From UBA7672 sp965279085 (GTDB lineage: Bacteria > Pseudomonadota > Alphaproteobacteria > Caulobacterales > Hyphomonadaceae): 64,000 bases of DNA. The DNA lies in the NCBI GenBank assembly GCA_965279085.1, contig OZ257149.1:1798001-1862000 (forward strand). Direction: 5' to 3'. A program made the position numbers and the translations under genes. The notes beneath the pieces were generated by a model. That model ran no database searches. It had not been told where the DNA came from and worked only from the letters and a program-made list of their open reading frames with translations. Of the stretch, positions 32,924 to 41,689 are shown one piece after another (position 1 is the first letter of the stretch; every line of letters begins with the position of its first letter).

Positions 32924-35464
32924 TCATGCCGAGCGCAATACTCGTGCGGGGCGATGGGACAAAGTCGCCCAACCGACCGCGGCGCCACCCGCCGCAGCCG
33001 CAAGAACAGCAATTAATCCCCCTGTAAGGACCGGTCCCCAGTCGAAGCGCCATGGCACTTCGAAGACAAGAATCACAATCGGGTGAGCCGCAATGACCCC
33101 CATCATCGCGCCAAGAAAGACCGCCGCGAATGCCGCGAGTGCGAACTCGCATGCATAGAGCGCGAGGATCGCGGGTCGCGATGCGCCGAACACCTTCAGA
33201 AGCGCCGACTCGCGCCGTCTTCGACGCGCGGCGGCGGCGAAGGCGCCGAAGAGGACAAGCACGCCGGCGGTGGTGACGACACTGGCGAGCGCGGTGACGG
33301 CGACGGAGACCTGGCCGAAGAGATCGGCGGCGGTCTCCAGCGTGCGGCGGAGCTGGAAGGCGAGGACGCCGGGCCAGCGGGCGAAAACCGCGGCGATAAC
33401 CTCCGCTTCCTTCTCTTCAGGCATGATCACGATCGCGGCATGGAAGGGCTTCATCGCCTCGAGCATGCCGGGCGAGAGGATGAAGGCGACGTTGGCGCCG
33501 AAGCTTTCCCAGTCGACCTGGCGGATGGAGGCGACCTTCGCCTCGATCTCGCGGCCGAAGATGCGGAAGCCGACCATGTCCCCGACCTTGAGGTCGAGAC
33601 CGCTGGCGGCGCCCTGCTCCACAGAGACGAGCAGGTCGCCGGAATAGTTGGGCGGCCACCATTCGCCATCGCGGATTTCGGCTTCGGGCGGCTTGTCGTT
33701 CATGAAGGTCATCGGGGTTTCGCCGCGCGTGACCCAGCGACGTTCGGGCGGGACTTTGGATTCGTCGATCTTTTCGCCGCGCACGGTGATGACGCGGCCG
33801 ATGAGGATTGGAGCGCGGCGGAAGGCCTTCACGTCCGTGATGTCGATGCCGTTGCTTTTCATCAGCGCGTCGAAGTCGTCGACGGCGGCGTGGGGGATCT
33901 GGCGGAAGATGATCGAGGGGGCGTTGGCGGGCGCGGTTTCGCGCAGGGTGCCGAGAAGGTTGGTCTGCACGACTGCGACGAGGGTCATCAGCGACAGGCC
34001 CAGGCCAAGCGCGGGAGCGACGACGGGCGCGAGCGAGCCGGGGCCGCCGAGATTGGCGAGGATGAGCCGGGCGTATCCGCGCGCGCCTTTTGCTGCGCGG
34101 CGGGCGAGGCGTTTGATGAGGACAGCGGCGCCGACGAGGACGAAGTAGGCGACGGCCGCCCCGAACAGCAGGCCGAGCGTGACCAGCGGGCGGGCGGAGC
34201 CAAGCACGGAGACGAGAACCAGAAGCGCCGCTGCGCCGAGGGCGATGGAGCGTTCCAGTGCGGGGACGGGGCCGAGAGCTTCGCCGCCTTCGCGCCGGAA
34301 CAGGGCTGCTGGAGGCGTTGCGCGGGCGCGACCCAGCGGCGGCGTCGCGAAGACGGCGGCGGCCAGCATGGTGAGGACGAAGCCTTTCAGCAACGGCAGC
34401 GGATAGATGCCGAGCTGGGTGGGCAACGGAATGGCGTCGCCCGCGATCCACATGAGGATCCAGGGCGAGGCAGCGCCGAGCGCAATGCCGACGAGTGCGC
34501 CGAGGCCTGCGAGCACAGCGAGCTGCAGGCCATAGGCGGCGCGGATTGTGCCGGCGTCGGCGCCGAGCGCCTTCAGCGCTGCGATGGAGTCGATGCGGGA
34601 TTCGAGGAAGGACGATGTCGCCTGCGCCACGCCAACGCCGCCGGCCACGAGCGCCGCGATGCCGATCACGGTCATGAACGTGTTCAGCATATCGAGCAGT
34701 GTGCGCAGGCCGTCGAGCGCATCCTGCGGCCCGCGATAGCGGAGGCCTTCGGATTCGTACTTCTCGTTGAGGTCCTTTTCGAAGGTCGCGGCGGTGTCGG
34801 GGTTGAGCAGCAGGCGATAGGCCGTGCGGAACAGTGCGCCGGGCTGCATCAGGCCGGCGTCGCGGATGGCGTCGATGTGGATGATGGCGCGCGGTTCGAA
34901 CATGCCGGGCTCACCGACACGATCGGGCTCGCGCACGAGAAGCGCGCGGATCTGGACCGGGATGCCGCCCATGGAGAAATCGTCTCCGACGGAGACGCCG
35001 AGATCCTTCAGCAGGCTTTCGCTGGCGGCGATGCCCCATCGATCGTTGCGTTTCGCAAGAACATCTGGAAGCGCGATGTCGCGATCGAAGGCGAAGCTGC
35101 CGATGAGGGGGAAGGCATTGTCGATGCCGCGGACGTCGATCTGCAGGACCTTGCCCGGAACGCGGGCCATGAGGTCCACCTGCGTGGCCTCGCTGACCGT
35201 GCCGCGCGTATCCAGCCAGGCGCGTTCTTCGCCGGTTGCGGCGCGCTGGACGACCTGCACATGCGCATCGCCGCCGAGTAGCTGGCGTGACTGTTGTTCG
35301 AGCCCGGCGCTGAAGGATGAGGTGATCGAGCCCGCAGCCGCGATGGCCCAGGCGCCGAGCGCGAGACAGGCGAGATAGATCCAGAAGCCGCCGAGGCCGC
35401 CGGCCAGCTCACGCCGGGCGATGCGAAGCCAGGCGCGGGTGTGATGATTGGCGTCGGCGCTCAT
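32924..35464 (-). CDS. FtsX-like ABC transporter permease (YbbP type)
   Basis: An 846-aa permease built of two FtsX-type units: N-terminal helix (GGFWIYLACLALGAWAIAA), a MacB-like periplasmic domain, three helices near residues 255-370, a central pair of helices, a second periplasmic domain, and a final FtsX helix set starting near residue 730. This long double form is the YbbP class, which partners YbbA-type ATPases in envelope lipid or lipoprotein handling. The ATPase gene lies upstream on the same strand, with a TesA-like esterase gene beyond it as in E. coli. The 154-bp gap to the ATPase gene is filled by an inverted repeat. Confidence 0.88.
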   Translation of the reverse strand: MSADANHHTRAWLRIARRELAGGLGGFWIYLACLALGAWAIAAAGSITSSFSAGLEQQSRQLLGGDAHVQVVQRAATGEERAWLDTRGTVSEATQVDLMARVPGKVLQIDVRGIDNAFPLIGSFAFDRDIALPDVLAKRNDRWGIAASESLLKDLGVSVGDDFSMGGIPVQIRALLVREPDRVGEPGMFEPRAIIHIDAIRDAGLMQPGALFRTAYRLLLNPDTAATFEKDLNEKYESEGLRYRGPQDALDGLRTLLDMLNTFMTVIGIAALVAGGVGVAQATSSFLESRIDSIAALKALGADAGTIRAAYGLQLAVLAGLGALVGIALGAASPWILMWIAGDAIPLPTQLGIYPLPLLKGFVLTMLAAAVFATPPLGRARATPPAALFRREGGEALGPVPALERSIALGAAALLVLVSVLGSARPLVTLGLLFGAAVAYFVLVGAAVLIKRLARRAAKGARGYARLILANLGGPGSLAPVVAPALGLGLSLMTLVAVVQTNLLGTLRETAPANAPSIIFRQIPHAAVDDFDALMKSNGIDITDVKAFRRAPILIGRVITVRGEKIDESKVPPERRWVTRGETPMTFMNDKPPEAEIRDGEWWPPNYSGDLLVSVEQGAASGLDLKVGDMVGFRIFGREIEAKVASIRQVDWESFGANVAFILSPGMLEAMKPFHAAIVIMPEEKEAEVIAAVFARWPGVLAFQLRRTLETAADLFGQVSVAVTALASVVTTAGVLVLFGAFAAAARRRRRESALLKVFGASRPAILALYACEFALAAFAAVFLGAMMGVIAAHPIVILVFEVPWRFDWGPVLTGGLIAVLAAAAGGAAVGWATLSHRPARVLRSA

Positions 35465-35470
35465 TGTCTT

Positions 35471-35590
35471 TCCCTTCCCCCTTGTGGGGAGGGGTTGGGG
35501 TGGGGGGCGGAGCTACGTGTTAGGTGTGGAAGCAGCTTACCGTTCGACCGCCCCCCACCCCTGCGCCCCTCCCCACAAGGGGGAGGGGTT
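35471..35590. repeat. Inverted repeat, family B, within ABC operon
   Basis: G-rich and C-rich arms (35471-35510 and 35549-35590) sharing CCCCCTTGTGGGGAGGGG and GTGGGGGGCG are nearly perfect complements around a 38-bp loop. The same style of element occurs at 57392-57439. It sits between the ATPase stop and the permease start and could attenuate permease expression. Confidence 0.85.
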
Positions 35591-35618
35591 CGCACATGCC
35601 GATGGAGCCGGGCGCGGG

Positions 35619-36287
35619 TCATCCGACAATCTTTCCGTCGCTCATCTCGACGATGCGGTCGGCGCGCTTGGCGACTTCAGCGTCGTGGGTGACGACGACG
35701 AGGGTGGCGTCGCGCTCGCGGGCGATGGCGAAGAGCATGTCGGCGACCATGGCGCCGGTGGTGCGGTCGAGATTGCCGGTGGGCTCGTCGGCGAAGACGA
35801 TGCGGGGATTGTTGGCGAGGGCGCGGGCGACGGCCACGCGCTGGCGCTCGCCGCCGGAAAGCTGGCCGGGATAGTGATCCATGCGGGCGCCGAGGCCGAC
35901 GGCTTCGAGGCCGGATTTCGCGAGCGCATCGACATCCTTGAGGCCCGCGATCTCGAGCGGGGCGCGGACATTGTCGAAAGCGTTCATCGTGCCGAGCAGA
36001 TGGAATGACTGGAAGACGAGGCTGACGCGGCCGCGGCGGAGGCGCGCGAGGGCGTCCTCGCTCTTGCCGGCAACTGACTCGCCTAGCAATGTGATGCTGC
36101 CTTTGGTTGCGCGCTCGATGCCGGTTGAGACGGCGATGAGTGAGGATTTGCCGGAGCCCGAGGGGCCGACGACGGCCACGCTCTCGCCCGGCATGGCGCT
36201 GAACGAGACGCCCTTCAGGATTTCCACCGGCCCGGAGGCGGCGGGAAGGGTCAGCCATACATCGTCGAGAGCGAGCGCGGCGTCCAA
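35619..36287 (-). CDS. ABC transporter ATPase (YbbA/LolD type)
   Basis: A 222-aa ATPase with Walker A GPSGSGKSS, Q-loop in VSLVFQSFHLLGTMNAFDN, signature LSGGERQRVAVARAL, Walker B RIVFADEPTGNLD and an H-loop in VVVTHD. The Q-loop FQSFHL and N-terminal DDVWLTLP place it with the LolD/MacB/YbbA group that drives mechanotransmission-type permeases. Its permease is the next gene on the strand. It is divergent from the GDSL esterase gene with 106 bp between the starts. Confidence 0.92.
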   Translation of the reverse strand: MDAALALDDVWLTLPAASGPVEILKGVSFSAMPGESVAVVGPSGSGKSSLIAVSTGIERATKGSITLLGESVAGKSEDALARLRRGRVSLVFQSFHLLGTMNAFDNVRAPLEIAGLKDVDALAKSGLEAVGLGARMDHYPGQLSGGERQRVAVARALANNPRIVFADEPTGNLDRTTGAMVADMLFAIARERDATLVVVTHDAEVAKRADRIVEMSDGKIVG

Positions 36288-36393
36288 GTCGGTGTCAGTC
36301 CTTGCAATACCCTGCGCGGAACCGGTTCGCCGCGCCCGCGCTTGTTGGGTCTAGATGCGGCCTCCCGCGCCGCGCGGCAAGATCGGAGACGCC

Positions 36394-37080
36394 ATGCGAG
36401 CGATGTTTGCCCTTCTCATGTGTGGGCTGGCGGCGTGTGGCGCGCCAGAGGGAGCGCCGGTTGCCAATCCGCCCACAGCCAGCGAAGGGTCAACGATGCC
36501 TCAGACAGAACCCAGGACGGAGGCGCCCGTCGTCGTGATGCTCGGCGACAGCCTGACGGCCGGATACGAGCTGGCGGAAGACGAGGCCCTGCCCGCAGCC
36601 GTCGAGCGCCTGCTGGCGGCGCGGGGTGTGAACGCGACGTTCGTCAATGCGGGGGTTTCGGGCGACACGACTGCCGACGGGCTGAGCCGCTATGACTGGA
36701 GCGTGGCGGGCGCGAAGGCGGATCTGCTGGTGGTGGCGCTGGGCGCGAACGATTTCCTGATCGGCATTCCCCCAGAGCGGACGAAGAAGAACCTCGCCGC
36801 CATTCTTGACCGCGCGAAGGCGGCCGGTCTTCCGGCTGCGCTGATCGGCGTCGTCGTGCCGGACATGGAGCGCGATCCGCGCGATGCGGCGTTTGCCGCG
36901 ATCTATCCGGCGCTGGCGAAGGAATACGGCGTCCCGCTGCAGCCCGACCTGATGGCGCCGGTCTCGGCCAAGCCTGCCCTGCTGATGGACGATGGCCTTC
37001 ACCCCACCGCGAAAGGGGTTGAGGCGATGGCAGTCGGCGTTGCGGATTTCCTCACGCCGGTGATCGAAGCGCTCGATTGA
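36394..37080 (+). CDS. GDSL arylesterase/lysophospholipase, lipoprotein (TesA-like)
   Basis: A 228-aa SGNH hydrolase. Block I is VVVMLGDSLTAGYEL (nucleophile Ser), block II Gly is in NAGVSGDTTADG, block III is LGANDFL, and block V is DDGLHPTAKG with the catalytic Asp and His. The N-terminus MRAMFALLMCGLAAC is a lipoprotein signal, so it should be anchored in the envelope, whereas E. coli TesA is soluble and periplasmic. The ATG at 36394 is selected over an upstream one at 36355. Divergence from YbbA/YbbP-type genes is the conserved arrangement. Its last 82 bp overlap the convergent gene ending at 36999. Confidence 0.9.
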   Translation: MRAMFALLMCGLAACGAPEGAPVANPPTASEGSTMPQTEPRTEAPVVVMLGDSLTAGYELAEDEALPAAVERLLAARGVNATFVNAGVSGDTTADGLSRYDWSVAGAKADLLVVALGANDFLIGIPPERTKKNLAAILDRAKAAGLPAALIGVVVPDMERDPRDAAFAAIYPALAKEYGVPLQPDLMAPVSAKPALLMDDGLHPTAKGVEAMAVGVADFLTPVIEALD

Positions 37081-37652
37081 CGGATTTCCGTCAAGACGTC
37101 TTTCGGAAGCAGCAATCCTCTGGCGCCCGGCACGACGAAGGCGGCGTTGGCGAAGGCTGGTTCTTCGAAGCCCATGACGTGGAGCATGGTGGAGAAGAAG
37201 GAGTTCGAGTTGCGGCCGAAGCCGAGGAAGGGATAGGGCAAGCCTGCGCCGCCTTCGGGGCCTTCGCTTAGCGCGTTGATGCGGCGGAGGGCGTCGACCG
37301 CGGGGGCGAGTCCGCTTTCGATTTCGGCTTGCGTGAGATTGTTGGCGAGGACGCGCATGGCTCCGAGATTCACGGCTTCGGAGATGTTGCGCGTGCCGGG
37401 GGCGCAGCCGTTGATCGGCATGAAGGTGCGCGGGTGAGCGGCGGTGTCGTAGCCGCGCAGGCGGTCGGACGGCAGATAGCCGATGGGCTTGTGGCGCCAG
37501 CAGTTGGCCGCGCCGTCATACCAGCTGGCGAGGCCGTTAAGCTGGCGAACGGCGTTCAGCTGCGGATCGGCGATCACGATCATACGGTGCGCGGCGAAGC
37601 GGGATCGCCTCGGTATCCGCAGCTCGGCGGCGTTGATGCTCCATCCGGTCAT
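36999..37652 (-). CDS. Conserved hypothetical protein
   Basis: A 217-aa protein without signal peptide or membrane segment. It has coherent amino-acid composition: IADPQLNAVRQLNGLASWYD, INGCAPGTRNISEAVNLGAM, and RNSNSFFSTMLHVMGFEEP. No family is recognised from these, and no catalytic triad is obvious. The start is the ATG at 37650-37652; the frame is open to 37748 but that extension crosses a palindromic repeat. Its 3' end overlaps the esterase gene by 82 bp tail-to-tail, which is unusual but the frame has no earlier stop. Confidence 0.62.
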   Translation of the reverse strand: MTGWSINAAELRIPRRSRFAAHRMIVIADPQLNAVRQLNGLASWYDGAANCWRHKPIGYLPSDRLRGYDTAAHPRTFMPINGCAPGTRNISEAVNLGAMRVLANNLTQAEIESGLAPAVDALRRINALSEGPEGGAGLPYPFLGFGRNSNSFFSTMLHVMGFEEPAFANAAFVVPGARGLLLPKDVLTEIRQSSASITGVRKSATPTAIASTPFAVG

Positions 37653-37682
37653 GCAGGAAAGATGGGGCCAAAGCCGCAGCTT

Positions 37683-37784
37683 GTCATCCCGGCCGCAGCG
37701 CGAAGCGCGGAGCGCCGGGACCCATCGCACCAGTACGACGATCAGCAATGGGTCCCGGCTCTCGCTGCGCTCGGCCGGGATGAC
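37683..37784. repeat. Dispersed palindrome, family A-like
   Basis: An inverted repeat opening GTCATCCCGGCCGCAGCG and closing GCGCTCGGCCGGGATGAC, with facing GGGACCCAT/ATGGGTCCC arms. It shares outline (GTCAT-CCGG arms, CCCA/TGGG core) with the copies at 9237 and 30763 but not close sequence. It lies between two minus-strand genes. Confidence 0.8.
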
Positions 37785-37793
37785 AAGCGGAGA

Positions 37794-39050
37794 TCAGTTC
37801 GGCGCCCCGTGAAACTCCGGCGGCAGTGCAGGGGCGCCGGATTGGCCGCGGCGCCATTCGGCGGACTGGCGTTCGACGATGCGGACGAGATTGCCCATGG
37901 CGAGATTCATGTCGAAGAGGTGCAGGCCCCATTGCGGGAGCGCTTTGCCGTCGACCATGACATCGCCGGTGATCGTGTCGGTGCGAGCGTCGGCGGGATC
38001 GGCATTCACGGTGATGGCGAGATAGCTGAAGCCGCCCTGCTCCACGCATTTCGCTGACAGAAGGCCGGGCACGGCGACGAAGGGCGTTTCGAGCGCGGCG
38101 TTGGCCGTCGTCCACGACGCCGGGGGCGCGAGTTCATCGAACAGGATCGGGCCGACAGGCAGGAGGGCGGCGAGTTCGCTCGAACCGTCGAGTTCGGCGG
38201 GGTTCACGCAGGCGGTGCGCATGCCCTCTGTTCCGGCGTGGCCGAAGAGGGAGTCGGCGGGCGGCGGCGCTTCGGCGCGGAAGGATGAGTAGGCGATCAC
38301 GCACTGCGTTGCATCTGCGCTGCGGCAGAGCGGGAGATTGCTGAAGGAGCCGCCGACGCTGCCGGTCGAGGTGACCTCGACGCCGGCGCCGATGAGGAGC
38401 GCGGAGACGAGTTTGTCTTGCGCTGGTTTGCCGTCGATCTCGGAGGCGATGAGGCGCGTGAGCAAGCCGGCGCCCTGGCTGTGGCCGATGAGGACGACGC
38501 CGCGGCCCTGATTATCGTTGGCGAGATAGTGCTGCCATGCCGCCTTCACGTCGGCATACGCCATCTCGCGATCGCTGCCGGGATCTTCGCCGGCGCGCAT
38601 CTTCTGCAGGGCGGAGAGTGTCACCTGCCGGTACATCGGCGCGTAGATGCGGCAGGCTGCGCCAAAGCGGGCGACCTGCTGGCGTGCGATCTCCATCTCT
38701 TCCGGACCGATCGCGATGTCCGAGTTGCCGGTCGGATCGCGCGAGACGGTGGGATAGACATAGAAGCAGTCGATCGGCGCATCGGCAGCGGGAAGAAAGC
38801 GGTCCTTCGTCAGCACGCCGGTGGTGGAGACGGAGGTTGCAGTTGCGACCTGCTCGCAGGCGTCTTCTGTTTCCGGACGGCAGAGCCAAGCCTGCGGCTG
38901 CGAATAGTCGGTGGGCGCGACCGGAACCATGGCGGGCGCGTTCTCGCCGGTGTCGGTGGCGGCGGCCGCTGGCGCAGTCGCCTGCGGCTTGCTGTCGCCA
39001 CAGGCCGCCAGCAGCGCCAACGCCGCGAGCGCGAAACCTGCCTTTGCCAT
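37794..39050 (-). CDS. DUF3089 alpha/beta-hydrolase-like lipoprotein
   Basis: A 418-aa predicted lipoprotein (MAKAGFALAALALLAAC, acylated Cys17). The DUF3089 core is seen as DCFYVYPTVSRDPTGNSDI, with the nucleophile elbow GHSQGAGLLTRLIASEIDG and a later PAELDG/LFDEL region. DUF3089 proteins are lipase-like hydrolases of unknown substrate. The start ATG at 39048-39050 begins the lipoprotein signal; the frame is open further upstream to 39122. It is divergent from the first cytochrome-quinoprotein gene with a 187-bp spacer. Confidence 0.83.
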   Translation of the reverse strand: MAKAGFALAALALLAACGDSKPQATAPAAAATDTGENAPAMVPVAPTDYSQPQAWLCRPETEDACEQVATATSVSTTGVLTKDRFLPAADAPIDCFYVYPTVSRDPTGNSDIAIGPEEMEIARQQVARFGAACRIYAPMYRQVTLSALQKMRAGEDPGSDREMAYADVKAAWQHYLANDNQGRGVVLIGHSQGAGLLTRLIASEIDGKPAQDKLVSALLIGAGVEVTSTGSVGGSFSNLPLCRSADATQCVIAYSSFRAEAPPPADSLFGHAGTEGMRTACVNPAELDGSSELAALLPVGPILFDELAPPASWTTANAALETPFVAVPGLLSAKCVEQGGFSYLAITVNADPADARTDTITGDVMVDGKALPQWGLHLFDMNLAMGNLVRIVERQSAEWRRGQSGAPALPPEFHGAPN

Positions 39051-39237
39051 GCGTTTCACCGGCGCTCTCCCCGTGTCCCCCGCCCGCAGCAATGTGGCGC
39101 CTGATGGCTGCGGGTCAAACACAAGCGCGCGATCCTTTCATACGGCCACCTTTGCAAGCGCATCACGCTGGGGCAGTTTGCGCTCAGGTAAACGGAGTGC
39201 AGCTGCGAACCACGCGGCGCGCGATCGGGAGGATATC

Positions 39238-41238
39238 ATGACAAGATCCATGCTGGCGGCGCTCGGCTGCGCTTCCGCGCTCGCGCTGATGTCGTGCCAG
39301 ACGCAGGAGGCGGCTGCTCCGGCAGCGCCCGCCGCGCCGGCGGCTGCCGTGGCCGCCGCGCCGCCCGCGCAGACCGTTCCCACGCCGACGCCCGTCGTGG
39401 CCACCGGCGTTCATCCGGGCGAGGCGGTCTACAAGCAATCGTGCGCCGCGTGTCACGACAATCCGGAAGCAACGAAAGCGCCGCCGCGCGACAACCTGAA
39501 GGCGATGAGCTTTCAGTTCGTCAACTACTCGCTGACCAACGGCAAGATGAAGGACATGGCCGCCGGCCTGACGCCTGAACAGCGCGGCGCGGTGGTGAGC
39601 TATATCACCGGACGCGACATGACGAAGAGTGTCGACTGGACGCCCTCGATGACGTGCACCGGCGCGCGGGCCGCGGTGGACCTCGAAGGTCCGGGCGCGG
39701 CGACGGCGACGCACTTCGGATACGACAGCAACAACACGCGCAAGCTGACGGCGGCGCAGTCCGGCCTCACCACCGCGAAGATGGCGGACCTGGAATTGGC
39801 ATGGGCGATCGCCTTCCCGGATTCCGCGATCATGCGTTCGCAGGGCGCGGTGGTCGGCAAGAATCTGTTCTATCCGGCGACGGACGCCGGGAAGGTCTAT
39901 GCGTTCGACCTCTCCGATCCGGCCAAGCCGTGCGTGCAGTGGGTCTATTCGACGCCGGGCGGCTCGCCGCTGCGGACGAGCATCGCCTATGGCGTGCTGG
40001 GAGACGGGACGCCGCTGCTGGTGTTCGCTGGGATCGACTCGACCGTGCACGCCGTCGATCCGCGCACCGGAACGGCGCTGTGGACCAAGCCGGTCGGCGT
40101 CTATTCGCACTCGATGACGACGGGCACGCCGAGCATACTCAAGGACCGCGTGATCGTTCCGGTGGCGCAGTTCGAGATTTCGGTGGCGGCGGACAACAAC
40201 CATCCCTGCTGCACCAACCATGGCTACGTGCTGTCGCTCGACCCCAAGACCGGCGCGCAGCAATGGCGCTATGACACGATGGAGGACGCCAAGCCGATCC
40301 GCGACCGTGGCGACGGCAAGCAGCTGACGGGTCCGTCGGGCGCGCCGGTGTGGAACTCACCGCTGGTCGACGAGAAGCGTGGGCTGGTCTTCTTCGCGAC
40401 GGGCGAGAGCAACTCCCCGCCCGCGCACAAGAACACCAATGCGGTGATCGCCATCGACCTCAAGACCGGCAAGGAGAAGTGGAGCTTCCACGCGACGCCG
40501 GACGATATCTTCAACTCGGGCTGTGGCCTCAATCCGGCGGCGACGCGGCTCAACTGCACGAAGGCGCCGGAGACCGTCTATCGCGATGTCGATTTCGGCG
40601 CGTCGGTGGTGATGGGCAAGGCGAGCGACGGCAAGGAGCTGCTCTATGCGGGGCAGAAGTCAGGCTCTGTGTGGGCGTTCGATCCGGATACCGGCAAGGT
40701 CGTGTGGCGCACGCCGCTCGGCACGGGCGGCGCGCTCGGCGGCATCCACTGGGGCATCGCGTTCGACAACGACACGCTGTTCGCGCCGATCACCAATGTC
40801 GGCCGTCCGATCCCGGGCGAGTGGGATGGCGATCCGAACATCAAGCCGGGCCTCTATGCGCTCGACGCCAAGACGGGCAAGATCAAGTGGCAGTTCAATC
40901 CCGAGGCGCCGGCCGGAACGCCTGCCCCGCCCGCGAGCGGACGCGGCGGCTGGCGCGGCAATGTCTTCTCCACGGCGCCGTCGGTGATCGATGGAGCGGT
41001 GGTGACGGCGGCGCTGAACGGCCAGATCTACATCAACGACGCCAAGACCGGGAAACTGCTTTGGACCTACGAGACGGCCAAGGAGTACGACGGCATCAAC
41101 GGCGTGAAAGGCAAAGGCGGCGCGATCGACTCCAACTCGATCACGGCGGTGAACGGCCTGCTGCTGGTGAACTCCGGCTACGGCATGTTCGGCCAGACGC
41201 CGGGCAACATGCTGCTGGCGTTCAAGCCGAAGGGGTAA
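39238..41238 (+). CDS. Cytochrome c plus PQQ-type beta-propeller lipoprotein (1 of 3)
   Basis: A 666-aa envelope quinohaemoprotein candidate. Order: lipobox LMSC (Cys20); Ala/Pro linker (residues 25-56); a cytochrome c domain with CAACH at residues 69-73; then an eight-bladed PQQ-type propeller from about residue 170, with repeats such as YAFDLSD, HAVDPRTGTALW, LDPKTGAQQW, IDLKTGKEKW and FDPDTGKVVW. GPSGAPVWNSPLVD and a vicinal Cys pair near residue 323 (PCCTNHG) are also present. The arrangement matches polyvinyl alcohol dehydrogenase (cytochrome)-type enzymes, which oxidise secondary alcohols and pass electrons to the bound haem. The substrate here is unknown. A GGGAGGA site precedes ATG 39238. 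Confidence 0.85.
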   Translation: MTRSMLAALGCASALALMSCQTQEAAAPAAPAAPAAAVAAAPPAQTVPTPTPVVATGVHPGEAVYKQSCAACHDNPEATKAPPRDNLKAMSFQFVNYSLTNGKMKDMAAGLTPEQRGAVVSYITGRDMTKSVDWTPSMTCTGARAAVDLEGPGAATATHFGYDSNNTRKLTAAQSGLTTAKMADLELAWAIAFPDSAIMRSQGAVVGKNLFYPATDAGKVYAFDLSDPAKPCVQWVYSTPGGSPLRTSIAYGVLGDGTPLLVFAGIDSTVHAVDPRTGTALWTKPVGVYSHSMTTGTPSILKDRVIVPVAQFEISVAADNNHPCCTNHGYVLSLDPKTGAQQWRYDTMEDAKPIRDRGDGKQLTGPSGAPVWNSPLVDEKRGLVFFATGESNSPPAHKNTNAVIAIDLKTGKEKWSFHATPDDIFNSGCGLNPAATRLNCTKAPETVYRDVDFGASVVMGKASDGKELLYAGQKSGSVWAFDPDTGKVVWRTPLGTGGALGGIHWGIAFDNDTLFAPITNVGRPIPGEWDGDPNIKPGLYALDAKTGKIKWQFNPEAPAGTPAPPASGRGGWRGNVFSTAPSVIDGAVVTAALNGQIYINDAKTGKLLWTYETAKEYDGINGVKGKGGAIDSNSITAVNGLLLVNSGYGMFGQTPGNMLLAFKPKG

Positions 41239-41252
41239 GCGGCGGGTGGCTT

Positions 41253-41534
41253 GTGGCTGAAGAGACAAGTCCCGATGAGCCCGATCGCAAGCCAAATCCG
41301 TATTTGGCGATCCTGAAGTTTGTCTTTTCGGACCTGGCGTTGAGGTCCACCCGGCCAATCGCGGTGATCGCGTTCATGGCCTATTTCGTTCTGCATTTCA
41401 TGCCGACCGACAGCATTTTTGTATGGCTGGTATTTTTCCTGTCCTCCGCAGGTGTCTGGTACGTCATGGCCGCGGCCAAGGCGGCATTGGATCAAGTCCT
41501 TTCGTCCAAAGTCAGAGACAAGGACCTGGGATAA
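41253..41534 (+). CDS. Small two-span membrane protein
   Basis: A 93-aa frame with an acidic N-terminus (AEETSPDEPDRKPNP) and two hydrophobic segments (about residues 34-50, RPIAVIAFMAYFVLHF, and 55-75, FVWLVFFLSSAGVWYVMAA). The start would be the GTG at 41253; no in-frame ATG lies before the first segment. It begins 14 bp after the first quinoprotein gene and so may be cotranscribed with it. GC content is lower than in its neighbours. No family is recognised. Confidence 0.5.
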   Translation: MAEETSPDEPDRKPNPYLAILKFVFSDLALRSTRPIAVIAFMAYFVLHFMPTDSIFVWLVFFLSSAGVWYVMAAAKAALDQVLSSKVRDKDLG

Positions 41535-41562
41535 CGCCGCGGGCGAAGGCCGGTGAGCACGC

Positions 41563-41682
41563 CCTCGTGGTTCGACGGACGGCGGCTGCGCCGCCTGCTC
41601 ACCATGAGGGCTACTTGGGCTTTTATTGCGTAGCTCTCATGGTGAGCAGCGACCAGAGGGAGCGTCCGTCGAACCACGAGGG
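41563..41682. repeat. Nested inverted repeat, family C
   Basis: Outer arms CCCTCGTGGTTCGACGGAC (41563-41581) and its exact complement (41664-41682) enclose inner arms GCTCACCATGAGGGCTAC and GTAGCTCTCATGGTGAGC that pair 17 of 18 bases. The element could extrude as a cruciform or act as a bidirectional terminator between the converging genes. Confidence 0.9.
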
Positions 41683-41689
41683 TGAGGCT

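Noticed and set aside
33083..35281. A 732-codon plus-strand frame opposite the FtsX-like permease.
   Set aside because: Composition is Glu/Gly/Arg-rich and lacks membrane segments, whereas the minus strand encodes a clear permease.
38911..39237. N-terminal extension of the first quinoprotein gene upstream of 39238.
   Set aside because: The extension runs into the promoter and the divergent DUF3089 gene, and would bury the lipoprotein signal that starts at ATG 39238.
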